Part shown: positions 12,766 through 24,419 of the stretch, piece by piece
Layout of the letters: every line of letters begins with the position of its first letter
How positions within the stretch are numbered: position 1 is the stretch's first letter
Origin: Allolobophora icterica
Lineage: Eukaryota; Annelida; Clitellata; Crassiclitellata; Lumbricidae
Assembly (NCBI GenBank): GCA_963556255.1
Contig: OY744607.1
Location: 38,030,222 to 38,094,221, forward strand
DNA: 64,000 nucleotides
Direction: 5' to 3'
Translations under genes and position numbers: made by a program
Notes under the pieces: generated by a model
Database searches by the model: none
The model's input: the letters and a program-made list of their open reading frames with translations, nothing else
Told to the model about the DNA's origin: nothing

Positions 12766-14492
12766 TTAGATGTTATTGTCTCCAAGCAGAAACAATGACT
12801 GCACTTTAACACCAGTCACCAAAGCCTGCCTACCCCCTCATGTCTACCCCTTAAAGACAGAAGTTTAGATAGTGTAGCAGCCACTTCTTGCTATCACAGC
12901 ATTTCCTATGATATGGTTGAAAGAATGACTGATCGCATTTCAACAGATAACTCAGTCAAAGTCGACCTCAGCGACTCAATGTCTCCGACTGTAGGGCTTG
13001 GCTTAAGCAGTTTTTACTTGGCTCCTTTTCAAAACTATCAGAAACAGTTGCTCCGCTTTGCTAAACAGTCCTGTCTCAGTTTACACCAACACCTCCTCCT
13101 CTTCCTTCTCTACTTCCTGCCACTCCTATCTCTTTCTTTATAAACAGGGTGACAGACTTAACATTTGGTAGGCTTAACATGTGGTAGACTTAACATGTGG
13201 TAGCATGCTCTTTCTAGCAGACTTCAATTAGCCAACTTGTTGTTGTGCACTTAGTTTTGCAAGTCATCAGTTTAATCATTTAAAAATGCATTAATTTAAA
13301 AACTAATTAATTAAAATTCTTTCACTAACAGAGACTATTCTGATTTTGTACAGTAACTTAATCTTCTTTAGTGTGCCAAAGACCTCACAGAATGTGAGGC
13401 AGTATTTTAAAATCTTTTCTAGCAAGAAGTTCTGTGGTGATGTGGTCAAGTACCTCATCATCTGATATAGTGGCCTTCTATAATCACACGAGAATTAAAT
13501 AATAAGATAAGTACTTCTAACCATAACACAGCTTGGAACTCAAAGAAAAACTCTGTACGCAGGCATTTCCAATTTGTGGCCATTTTTTTCTCTAAACATA
13601 ATCTAAGCATTACTACACTGGCGAGTTCCTTACTTTGATCTGTGACCTCCAGTTACCAGGGCAGCATTCCTGCCAACTGAATCACTACTCAAATGGAAGT
13701 CCTGACTGAAACTGGTAAAATGTAATGGCTGGCGGTTAGATAACAGGTTTACTGAATAGTTTTTTTTACCAGTACAGCCACATGATCTATGTATACAGCT
13801 GTACAACTTCATAACACAGTCCTTGGCATTTTGCTTTCACTGAACCTATAGTCTTTGACAGCAACAGTCTTACTTCGTCAAACAAACACTGTGAACTGAT
13901 ATCGTAATAGGAATCGCAAGCTCTGCTATTCTTTGCACCACAGGCCTCAATTAAAACAAAAACAATGAAGCAGGTTGGGTTAGGTTCAGTTCCAGGTCAA
14001 AATCTAAAGCTTAGACAAGTAGACAGGCAAACGGCTAAGGCGGAAGTTGTTTGGACTGGCAACTACAGGGAATACAAGATGAAGGGAAGTTCCCTTTGCC
14101 TGCATCTAACTTGCCATCCACAACAATCTCCAGCTTGAAAATAAAGGCCAAACATTGTCACAGTCTCACCTACTGTACTTCCTGTACATCAGTCACAATG
14201 TGATACCATTGCATAACTAAGAATCATTGGCAGATAAGAACAGACATGGATTTTACCAGAATACCTAGATACATCTAACATCTGGTAACAAACGCAATGC
14301 CATATACTGCTAGAGAAAAACTTCCGTTCAAAATCTGAACCATTCTGCCGTCAAAGATGCACTTTCACTCTTTCAGCTGAGCTTAATTTGAAGCTTAGAT
14401 CTTTAGAACATCACTACTGAAAGGTTCTTAACGTGTCCTATAAAAATATTTTTGAACATACGTAAGTACAATGTAAGTAGTGAGATATTTGT

Positions 14493-14585
14493 ATCACTCC
14501 GATACATATGTACATATATCAGCCTTTTGACTGCATCGGGTAGGTACATCCGTACATGCACATTACTGCCTATGTACCTATGTCA
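14493..14585 (-). repeat. 93-bp inverted repeat, arm 2
   Basis: Near-identical inverted copy of 9093-9185. Both arms lie in the 11-kb intron of the L1-family gene. Confidence 0.9.
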
Positions 14586-14942
14586 TGACTGTATGCACCC
14601 AAGAACTATTGTATATACGCATTATGATTGTATGTACTGATGTACGATTACATACCTGTACCTATAAATGATAATATGTACCATATATGACTGTATGTAC
14701 CTATGTATGATTGTATTTACCTAAATGAGGTACATACCATCATACATGTGACTACCACCCTGGGTGGTGTTCTTTTACCAGACAATTTCACAGCAATCTA
14801 GCCACAAAAGTACCTGTTCACACTAGGCAGTGCTTCAAACACGAGGATCAAACCTCTGAGGACTGATGCTGATAGAATCACTGAATACCATGAATTACAT
14901 TACCTAACCTAAGCCGATTGTATTTTCGAGGTGATGTCTCAC

Positions 14943-15322
14943 CTTGCTCGTCAATCTGAATCCTCTTTCCCGTTGGGATTGGGACCTGTGTCTCGTCGAT
15001 TCTTTCCTTCGTAATCGCCCAAGAGTAGGTTGGTTTCGGATAGAACTTGGTTTGAAGGCACTGGAGCATGTACGGCATTCCTTCTTCGATCCAGTCTGAC
15101 TCAAAGATGTTGATGTTTGGGCTCGGTTGATCAAAAATGGCCCTTCGCAGGTTTGTAACGTTTGACATAGTTCGGCCAAACTGGTTCCACGCTGTGCACT
15201 GATAGTAGCCCTCATCAAGGCTGGTCAAAGGCTTGATCAGGATTGTGCCCTCATTAATCTGGTGCAGGTTTCCTTGTAGACTTGGAAACTGGAGTATGTG
15301 TCCATTCTTCAGCCATTCATAA
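14943..15322 (-). CDS. L1-family cell-adhesion molecule, exon encoding rest of Ig1 and most of Ig2
   Basis: This 380-nt exon has a TTTTCCAG acceptor (start 15322) and a CAAG|GTGAGA donor (14942). With two bases from the exon before, it reads NYEWLKNG, then TILIKPLTSLDEGYYQCTAW, which is the C-terminal half of Ig1 with the DEGxYxC motif and second cysteine. A linker follows, then Ig2 with the strand-B cysteine in MPYMLQC and the YPKPTYSW motif. The order YEWxKNG, DEGYYQCTAxNxxG, YPKPxxxW is the signature of the L1/NrCAM/neurofascin/neuroglian family. The exon spans the Ig1-Ig2 boundary. A 1.25-kb intron containing a TACATACTGG repeat and an old transposon end separates it from the previous exon. 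It is the strongest protein-coding evidence in the left half of the window. Confidence 0.92.
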
Positions 15323-15484
15323 CTGGAAAATATATGAAACATTGTCACAACAGAACGCCTATGGTATTGCTTTAGTGGCATGAAAACCAAAAGTAAACCT
15401 CTCAAGAAGTAAGCAAAATTCACTAGATTAGCAAACCAAAGGTTTCTCAAGGAACAGTTAGAAATGCTTTGCTAGTAAAACTGG

Positions 15485-16045
15485 AACATATCCGTACACA
15501 CATACTGATACATACTGGTATATACATACATACTGGTATATACATACATAGTGTTATATACAAATATACTGGTATATAGATACAAACTAGTATATACACA
15601 CATACTGGTATATATGGTACACATACTGATATATAAAAACATACTGCTATAAACATACATGTAATGTTATATACATACTGGTATATACAAACATATTGGT
15701 ATATACAAACAAATGACATACATACTGGTATATACACACATACTGCTATACATATATATACATAATGGCATATACAAACATACTGGATTACTGGTATATA
15801 CAAACATACTGGTATACACACATACTGGTAAATACACCCACAAGTATAAACACACATACTGGTATACACATACATACTGGTATATACACACATACTGGTA
15901 AATACACCGACAAGTATAAACACACATACTGGTATACACATACATACTGGTATATATACACACATACTGGTATATACATACATATGTTCAGTATGTATGT
16001 TTATATACACACTCTGGTATATACATACTGGTATATACCTACAGA
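15485..16045. repeat. Degenerate ACATACTGGTATAT tandem repeat
   Basis: More than 40 imperfect copies of a 10-14 bp unit lie in the intron between the first two Ig exons. The Tyr/Cys/Val-rich frames on both strands are translations of it. Confidence 0.95.
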
Positions 16046-16574
16046 CATGCATACATACATATACTGGAAGACATGGTAAAAAACTGTGCTGAAGCTGCAC
16101 TGGCTAACTTGTCCTGTTACAAGCGTTAACTTAGCTCCGTTTCATACACTTAACTGTTGTTTTTTGGTTTGTATTTCAGCTTAAAAGTCAACGGAGGAGA
16201 TGTTCTGCAAGATTACATCACAGCTGAAGAAGACTAAACAAACAAAGATGAACCGGTGACTTTGTTGACATGACAGACAAGTCCCTGACAAACACTGGGT
16301 TCTGTTACACATATTCCTTTGTCAAATGGATACCAATCCTCTGGTTTCTCCAGCTGTTGTATTTGCAGAAGATCCTTCAATTCCGAGGTCACAATTCCAA
16401 TTCTCATTATTCTTTTAACGAGGGGGCTAACTTTCCAGCTAGGGGCTACAGCCCCTAAGCCACCCACCAGGTAAAACCGCCACTGTAACCACCTGCAATG
16501 ATGGTGCAAAGTGCGGTGAATTAGTAAGAACTGGAAAACATGGAATGAAGCAGAACAAACGTTTCTTCACTTAC

Positions 16575-16680
16575 TTTGGTTGTGGAATGCCAGATGCGAG
16601 ACATTCAAGCACGATTTCATCGTCAGCTCGGAAGATCTTGGACTCCACTGGACTCCTGATAATTGTTGGTGGTAATCGCA
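16575..16680 (-). CDS. L1-family cell-adhesion molecule, exon encoding start of Ig domain 1
   Basis: This 106-nt exon lies between a TTTCTAG acceptor (16684-16681) and an AAA|GTAAGT donor at 16574. The translation starts RLPPTIIRSP and includes the strand-B stretch IVLECLASGIPQP with the first Ig cysteine. This is the start of Ig domain 1 as in NrCAM, neurofascin and L1 (PPTI..SP followed by a CxASGxP motif). Phase 1 enters and phase 2 leaves, matching both neighbouring exons. The mature protein sits on the cell surface and, in known family members, mediates homophilic and heterophilic adhesion in neurons and glia. I recognise the family from remembered motifs; I cannot say which vertebrate paralogue is nearest. 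Confidence 0.85.
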
Positions 16681-16894
16681 CTAGAAAGAAAACCCAAAAC
16701 ATTTCTTAGGATTTTCTTAACAGGAATTTTTTATAAACACTATATGTATCAACACAAGAACGTTCCTCTTTACAGAAATTCACGTGCAAAAATCATTCAG
16801 AAAGATCTGTAAATTCCATTACACTTTCAATCTTATTCAAACATAACATTTAGCAAGCCATGACAGTTGGTAAAGCAGAAGAAAAACCATAAGT

Positions 16895-17345
16895 AAGAAG
16901 TGCATCTCCTTAAGTAAGGCTAATCTTGACATTGGTATGAAGTGTGTGTTAACAATTTCCGTTTTATAGCCTCAGCATGCGAGGGTTGGTGAATTTTTAA
17001 AATCGACTAACGATAGATAGCTCTATCTCAACATTATAATTATTTTTACAAACGTTTTTAACGCGTGCAAGGTCACACAGAAGTGAAAATCGGGTGCACG
17101 GTTAGTCAGTACCCAGGTGAACAGCTGTTATAGATATCAAAATTCTTGAAAGCCAATGAGAAATTGTGAGTTTATATATAACCTCGGCCTTTTTAGTGTG
17201 GGTGACCAGCCCTCTTCTCCCTTGTCACCTTGTACTCATCAGTGTACTCACTTTACTGCTGATTTCGCTAGGGGCGCAGGTGAAGCGTCACCCTTAAAAC
17301 ATCTTTCTGTCCTGGCAGAGATTTGACCCACTGACCAGTGGACTG
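16895..17345 (-). mobile_element. tRNA-derived SINE, family A, interrupted by about 200 bp
   Basis: The 3' part (GGTATGAAGTGTG, TAGCCTCAGCATGCGAGGG in plus orientation) lies at 16935-16995. The 5' part (GACCAGCCCTCTTCTCCC to CACTGACCAGTGGACTGGC) lies at 17203-17345. The segment between has no family match and no clear terminal repeats. Confidence 0.65.
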
Positions 17346-17829
17346 GCTATTGCATGCCCAAAACAAAATGGGAAAGAAGCACCTGAATTATCTTGTGACC
17401 ATTCTCAGTTCCTATTTCTCTTTCTTTCTTTCAGTGTACATATACAGGGGTGGCAATCCCGGGAGGGTGGTGGTGGGGGGGGGACAATCGTGGGACAAGT
17501 CCCCTCCACCTTTAAAGAAACTTTTAGATTGCTATTTTTTTTAAATAACTGCCAAGTGGAAACTTGACCTTTGAGAGCAGGCAGCTGACACGTCAACACA
17601 TTGATTTGAATTAGTTTGCATGTGATTATACAATTTGATGAAAATACATATCTACATGCCATTACAAAGTGCCTGACCCTTGCTTTTTAACACATTTTTT
17701 TCATAAATGTTTACACAATTCAAAAGTGTTGAAAAAAAGGAAATATAAAAGTCCTTGCATGGACAAAGTATAGTTCTAGGAAGACTCCAATGGCAAAATG
17801 TTAATGTTGAAAGGATGTCAGTCAACAAG

Positions 17830-18031
17830 TTTACCACACAATGCAAACTACATGTAAGTCTGAAGGAAGGGGAAACGAAGGAAGACCAAGATTCTCGATG
17901 TACAGCATAAACCATGACATAAAACGACTTAGACTAAACACAAGAACAGCACTGTACATCAAAGACCAAAAACAATGGAGATCAATCCTTTGTATTCAAT
18001 ACCACCAAATGGGTAGCACCTGTAACTAATA

Positions 18032-18110
<79 letters not shown>

Positions 18111-18112
18111 GC
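17830..18112 (+). mobile_element. LINE 3' end with (GAT)n tail
   Basis: The frame reads GRPRFSMYSINHDIKRL, then DQKQWRSI and MGSTCN, resembling the C-terminal tail of RTE-class LINE proteins (GRPRxRW...DRxxWRSLV...GS). It stops at TAA and runs directly into (GAT)n, which looks like the tail microsatellite of the LINE. Confidence 0.65.
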
Positions 18113-18330
18113 ACGATCATAATGATGATGATGACTATAGCAAAGGAAATCAAGAGAGAAGCCTGAAAAGAGGCAAAGAAAATGAAGTTGCTAAAGTCAC
18201 ACCCATGCATATCAAATGACAACCTTGTAGGGTATACCAATGTTGTTGATGTCATGAAGACAATCACGTTGACAATAATATCGATGATAACGATGATCAT
18301 AATCAGTGATGATAATGATGACAATAGTGG

Positions 18331-18403
<73 letters not shown>

Positions 18404-18435
18404 AAGGATAACGACAATGATGATGGTGATGATGC

Positions 18436-18511
<76 letters not shown>

Positions 18512-18512
18512 T
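18028..18512. repeat. (GAT)n microsatellite blocks
   Basis: Three blocks (18028-18112, 18331-18404, 18433-18512) with less regular sequence between them. Poly-Asp, poly-Met and poly-His frames are artefacts. Confidence 0.97.
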
Positions 18513-19014
18513 ATAAATGTGTTGAAAAAGTAAGTTCAAATGTCTCTCAGACAGATTCTTCCATACATAGCAGGTAAAACACGCTCCATAATAAGATACC
18601 TGATCAAACAGTTCATCACTTGTAAACAGTTGCCAATGGTCCATAGGCCCCTGCATAATTTAATATATAATTTATTGACTTAATTATACAGCACGGTCTG
18701 ATAACATAAGCTATTCTGCCCTGAGCAGGATGATATCCTTCAGCCTAGGACCAAATTAGTTGCAGATGGATGTAAAATCCGTCTAGTTTTTCATGGCGCT
18801 TTTTATACAACCGTCTGCTCTCATCCATCTCCTCCATTCCTGAATGCTGCCTCGCATCATAACCATCCCTGCAGTCACAGAAACCTCCATTCCAAGGATG
18901 CCTCAGTAATCATGACGTTTAGAGTTTAAACAAAAACCTAGTTTCTATTCTATCCTACCACATATAGAAACAAATGCAGTGCCAGATGGTAAAATGGACA
19001 TGGGATTAACAGAG

Positions 19015-19345
19015 TTAGGATACAACTGATAGTAGTATGAGTCATAAATAGAGATAAGCTACAACTGATGACTCTCGTGTCATAAATAGAGATAGGATAC
19101 AACTGATAGTAGTATGAGTCATAAATAGAGATAAGCTACAACTGATAAGACTCTTGAGTCATAAATAGAGATAGGCTACAACTGATAAGACTCAATCATA
19201 AATAGGACTCTGAGTCATAAATAGATATAGGCTACAACTGATAAGACTCTGAGTCATAAATAAATATAGGCCACAACTGATAAGACTCTGAGTCATAGAG
19301 ATAGGCTACAACTGATAGGACTCGAGTCATAAACAGAGATGGGTT
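19015..19345. repeat. Approximately 40-bp degenerate tandem repeat
   Basis: About eight units of ATAGGCTACAACTGATAAGA plus CTCTGAGTCATAAATAGAG, with length variation of a few bases. Confidence 0.9.
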
Positions 19346-19349
19346 AGCA

Positions 19350-20383
19350 ATACTGATATAGAATATAATATTGATGTTGATGTTGAGATTTTAGACTACT
19401 TGCTTGAGATACTTGAAAATCGACAATTAAAATGTCTTTAGCGCCGTTATAATAAAGCAAAAGGCATGTGTCTATAATTATATTGATAGTTGGTCAAAAG
19501 TCGAAAGTGGGAAACTTAAATTGAACCCAGAGAGATCAACCTGGAAAGACATAAATCTAGATCTGTACATGATAAATTCTTTTCCACCATATGGAGCCTG
19601 GCGTCTTGGTCTCAGTCTTGGTACCGCATTGTCTTGGTCTAGTCTTGGTCTAGTCTTGGGTCTTGCATACAACACTGCTGAGTCAGAAGCACAGTTACAG
19701 CTTGCCGGCGTCCCCCTCCAATCCAATCAAATCTAGCTTGCGTCTCTGCTTATTTAAGCGTCCTATACATTGTGTCTGATCATTTAACTCAAAGACCACA
19801 AACGCCCTGCGCCTAAGTCTTAGATCCCTAACAACGCAAACGTTTCCCTAACTCAAAGACCCACTCAGGCCTCCTACGCTGCAAGCTTTGTAGTAAATCC
19901 AGAGTAAATGAAAAGTTCGGCAGCTCTAAATCAGACAATATCTGCATTTAATTGTCATGGGAGCAACCAGCACGTTTTCCAGCCCAGCCCACCGCTCGCT
20001 GTAATTGAATTGCTGCTTTGCCTCCGACTGGCAGTTAATTTATAAACGACTTTTAAATAACTGTAAAGGTTTCCGTTATTTTTTTAAAGTAGTTTATACG
20101 TAGGCAGGAAAAACATCATCTAAACGGACGTAAAATTAGATAAGAAGGTAAGGGCAAAAAAGTCACAGAACACAACAACATTCCTCGCTCTGGCAACACA
20201 AGGATATGATACGGGAATCTGAACAGGTAGAGAGAAAATGGATTTTCAAAAGATATTATTGTAAATAAAATCCATTCTTCAAATGGTAGAATTAATTGAC
20301 TTGCAGATAGTCAGGTAATTCTGTGGTCTGCTTGGCATCACTGTCTGGTTCTGTCTGTCTATCACTCAATCATGCTCAACGTC

Positions 20384-20429
<46 letters not shown>

Positions 20430-22530
20430 ACTCAATCATGCTCATTGTCTTGCTCTTTCCGTCTGTCTCTGTCTGTCTATCACTCATGCTCCCTGTCTTT
20501 TGCACACTGAATGTTTATGAAGCAAACCTTTGACGCTGTCTCAGTCTGTCTTTCTCCGTGTCGCTCTCTGTATGTCTGTGTGTCATGGTCTCTTAGTGTG
20601 TGTGTGTGTGGTTGGGTGTCTTTGACAGCCAGTGATTCAGGAAGTAATTAGCCTACTACTACCCAGGTTGTCTACATTTCAAGTCTATATCTGTCAGTAT
20701 GAGATAATTTCCACCTAGCTCCCTGCCTAAGTCAGACTTTTTGCATAGCCGTGTCTCTGTCTCTGTATGTCTGCATTACTGGCTTTGTGCATGCCTGTCT
20801 CCTTCTGCCTCTCCGTCTTGTACGCCTGTGTGACTGTATGCCTGTTCGCTTCTTTCTCTGCTTGCCAGCTTTCTTTCCTGAATACAAACTACTGTTCAGT
20901 AGCTATGAGGCTAGAGAAATATCTGCCCAAGAAAAGCGTCTTAACTGCTTCTGAACGTCTTCATTCTGCTCAGATAAGGGGTACGCCTCCCCTCCCGTCC
21001 CCCCCCCCCCCACCAGCGGTGGACCATCTTGGTCCATAATGACTGGAGTCCTCTAATCAAGTCATGCACAATGAACACTCCCGAGCCAAGAATCGCCACA
21101 TAATTACCTTCCTACCCCACCCCACTCCCTCCTGGAAGTGGCCAACAGCAACCAGTGCTCAGACCAGAAACTGGTCAACTAATTTCCCGAACACCCCCCC
21201 CCCTGTCTCATGCCCTTTCGCTGTCTTTGTCTCTCAGTGGCCTGTTTTCTTTGTCTCTCCATCTCAGAACAAGAACCGGACGAATCAGGTCCTAATTAAT
21301 AGGTTTCCTTAAAACTCCCAACGGCAAGCAAACATTGTAAGGGACGGTGGTGCAGTGATCTCTTCCTGACTATTAAAGCGCCTGGTGAAACCAAACTGCT
21401 CAATAATTATTGTAGAACATTTAGCCAGCCTTAAACTAGACTCAAGCAAACGTCGCATCAATCACATTAGGGTCATGCCTCACCATGAACCCTTTGCAGC
21501 TTGGTGATGTGAATGGATGTCACACTGGAAAGTGCAATGATGTTTACCAACATTGATGGGTTGAATAACAGATCATCCTTCTGCGGTCAGTTATGTAATA
21601 ACATAAGCTGGGAGGATAAACCGGTATCTTCTCTTGATTGCTGTGGTCATTTAGAGTGATGTTTAGCAACACTGACTCCACTTAGTTTTGGAAGGTTTAC
21701 TGTCTATGTAATACCAAACGATCTGGGCCAACTCAGCCATCCATCCTCTTTCGGTCAGTATGTCTGCGTGTCATGGGTAATTAAAAGAAAATCAAGGGGT
21801 GGTTGTATTTGCAATTCAGGAAAAAAATCCTTTAACATTTGAACAGGTCTTCTCAGCAATTTCCACAAAGGTGTATAAACAAGTGAAATACCTTTACCTG
21901 TTGAAACAAACTCTACATTTTACGGAGCACAATAACCAACACAAATCTACACCATACACCAAACAGAACCGCAGCAGCAATCAAAAGAAACATTAAGAAA
22001 ATCAGTGACCCAGCCACGGGTCTCAGTGGCCACAAGTTCAGGCTGGCGGGCCATAAATGCCCTAATCAAATCCACTGCAAGAAGTAGCAGAAAGACTGGT
22101 ACTCATTTGCCAGACTGTCCCTTTGCGGACCATAATCCTGCCAGTCATGATTCCACTGACATATGGTGGGAAATCGTGGTACCAGTCTGCCAACGTTGAG
22201 TCGGCCCTCAGGACAATTTCACTTGGGCTAATCAATAACCATCGGTCCAGTCCAGTCGGGGCAAAGAAAAGCGCCTTTGGGGGTGGGAAGTAGAGCCGCG
22301 GTGGCGCCCAGGCACATATATATACCACCCACAAAATCAGATTAGGGGTCAACTCCCATTATTAACCCAATCATCTACCGGGTGGACATTTAATGGGGTG
22401 ACTCCTGCAGATCATGAATGAGGGTATAAATTAACGTATGATCTGTAGTCAGCCAATTAGGACGGGGCGAATCTGTCACATAATTTACCCTTAGAACTAA
22501 CTGGATTCATTAAACCTGTGGTTCAAAGAA
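19350..22530. other. Intron sequence of the L1-family gene, no exon recognised
   Basis: Contains a CTTGGTCTAG triplication (19610-19655), a TCTG run (20386-20426), C-rich runs near 21001 and 21192, and no conserved coding frame. The open frames here are short and lack domain motifs. Confidence 0.5.
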
Positions 22531-22660
22531 CGTGGTAGTCAGAAACTCTGCCACTGACATACTCCAGTAGTGCCAGTCCCAAGCCTAGGTAAAGGAGGAG
22601 GGCGACGCTAAACATCTTTGTTATGACACAGCGTCGTTAAAAGCAACTAACCACCTCTGC
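22530..22660 (+). mobile_element. RTE-type LINE 3' UTR fragment
   Basis: GTGCCAGTCCCAAGCCTAGG followed by TAAAGGAGGAGGGCGACG and GCGTCGTTAAAAG is the widely distributed RTE 3' end pattern (GTGCCAGTCCCAAGCCTGGA..GGAGGGT). A second fragment with TGCCAGTCCCAGGCCTGG lies at 1515-1580. Confidence 0.6.
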
Positions 22661-23844
22661 AAGTGCAAATCTGTTTCAACACCTAGGTTTGCCAGACAAA
22701 CTAAAAATCAGCCGTCAAATCGAAGCCGTCGAGTGGCATCTTCGAAATTATTGCCTTCAAATGGTACTTGCAAATGGCAGGCTTCTTCACATGATAGCTT
22801 TCACAAGATTGCTTAATTTTCATATTGTTGTTCTATTTCAACCGCTAGCTTTCAAATGCTAGTTTTCAAGGGTAGTTAGTCGTCAAATACTGTATGTACC
22901 CTTAAAGAGAAATCACAGGCTTCAAATGGCAGCATTTAACTGAGGCTGATAAGTTTCTGATTATAGAAACTTTCAAAAGAAACCAGATGTAGCCGAGTAA
23001 CAGCCACCGGATTCTTCAAAAGTCCAGCACACAGCCAAGAAGAAGCCCAAGAAACTGAGACAAAGGCAATCTCGAGTGGTTCCTATACTGAAGATAAACA
23101 CCAAGCCCGAGTCCGAGCTGAGTCCAGAGCCAGCCATAAGCCAGGCTCTGGTCTCTTAAAACCAGCAGAACAGAACTCCAAGACGTGTATTGCATAGTAT
23201 CAGAGAACAAACACAATGACCCATGGTCAAACACCACTGGCCAGTTGCAGGCCACAAATCACTGTTAATATACAAGACATGGTTCTTGTCTATCAGCACT
23301 TAAGGAGCACTAGGGTCTGAAGTTAGTAGCCATTACTGTAGAATCTAATCTAATCTAATCTTAGAACTTCTATAGCGCCAAAGTAACAATGCACTAGACA
23401 TCAATCAAAGACAAGACAAAAGGATTCTAACTGACAAAACAAATTCTAAGAAACACCACGTCCTCAGAAACAAAGCCGATTATAATAGACAAAGCCTAAC
23501 AGAACAGACAGGCTGAGAGTGACTCTAAGTACCTGACTGGGAGGAGGGGACAAAATAAATGCTCTACATGAACAAATTAACGAATCCACACTTGTGTCTG
23601 GTGTTAGCAGCCATTACTGTTAACAGTGTACAGCATTCATGTTTTTACTGGGCTGCAGAGGCTGAGGCAGAGTTAGATGTTTTCTTTTCCTTGCAGTTAG
23701 TTTCTGAAAAAAAAGAATCCTCACAACAGAAATGAGCCGGAGGCGTAATGCAGCCAGAGTCTCAAGACGATGAAAAAGTATAACTGATAAATACAACAAT
23801 GCTTGGCTATCCCTAAACAACTCTGTGAGATAAACTTGTTCAGC

Positions 23845-24092
23845 AAAGAAGACGTTGATGGTTTGGTCATGTGGAAGGAATGCCAGCTGCCTAATTCCAA
23901 GACAATGGACTACCTGTTAGATGCCAAGGAAAGGGAAGGAAGACTGTGCTGGATAGATTATAAGAAGAGGCACATAAGAAGAAGACTTTGGATAAACATG
24001 CCAACAGCACAAAATCTCACAAAGACGGAAAAGAATGAAGATCAAAGCTGGCACATTCACACCCATCCCTGTCAAATGGCTGGTGCTAGGAA

Positions 24093-24155
<63 letters not shown>

Positions 24156-24170
24156 GTGGTGGTGGAAGTG
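23845..24170 (+). mobile_element. LINE 3' end with (GAT)n tail
   Basis: Frames here show RRRWFGHVEGMP-like sequence and a basic stretch, as in LINE C termini (RxxWFGHVxRM). The sequence ends AATGATGATGATG and passes into the GAT/GGT array. Confidence 0.6.
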
Positions 24171-24270
24171 GCGGTAGTGGTGGTGGTGGTGATGATGATA
24201 ATGGTGGTGGAGGTGGCGGTAGTGGTGGTGATGATGATGATGGTGGTGGTGGAGGTGGCGGTAGTGGTGG

Positions 24271-24350
<80 letters not shown>

Positions 24351-24352
24351 AA
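24092..24352. repeat. GAT/GGT microsatellite
   Basis: GAT runs at both ends flank a GGTGGTGGAGGTGGCGGTAG-type centre that is itself repeated about three times. Confidence 0.97.
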
Positions 24353-24419
24353 GATGATGTTTCTCTGTATTATTTCAAATGCTGGCTATAGAACCAAGAC
24401 TCAATAGTCTTTCAATGTA

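Noticed and set aside
15447..16100. 217-codon Tyr/Cys/Val-rich frame on the minus strand
   Set aside because: Degenerate ACATACTGGTATAT repeat. Similar frames exist on both strands.
16420..16485. hAT-like element ending CCGCCACTG at 16485
   Set aside because: Only one end is visible (CAGTGGCGG in reverse). No matching second end or target duplication was found, so no element is called.
17446..17520. Second copy of the 248-bp hAT-like element
   Set aside because: CAGGGGTGGCAATCCCGGGAG resembles its left end, but the sequence diverges and lacks the right end; at best a truncated relative.
18182..18656. Poly-Asp, poly-Met and poly-His frames
   Set aside because: Six-frame readings of (GAT)n; no start context or domain.
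24035..24407. Asp/Gly-rich frame
   Set aside because: Translation of the GAT/GGT array behind a LINE remnant.
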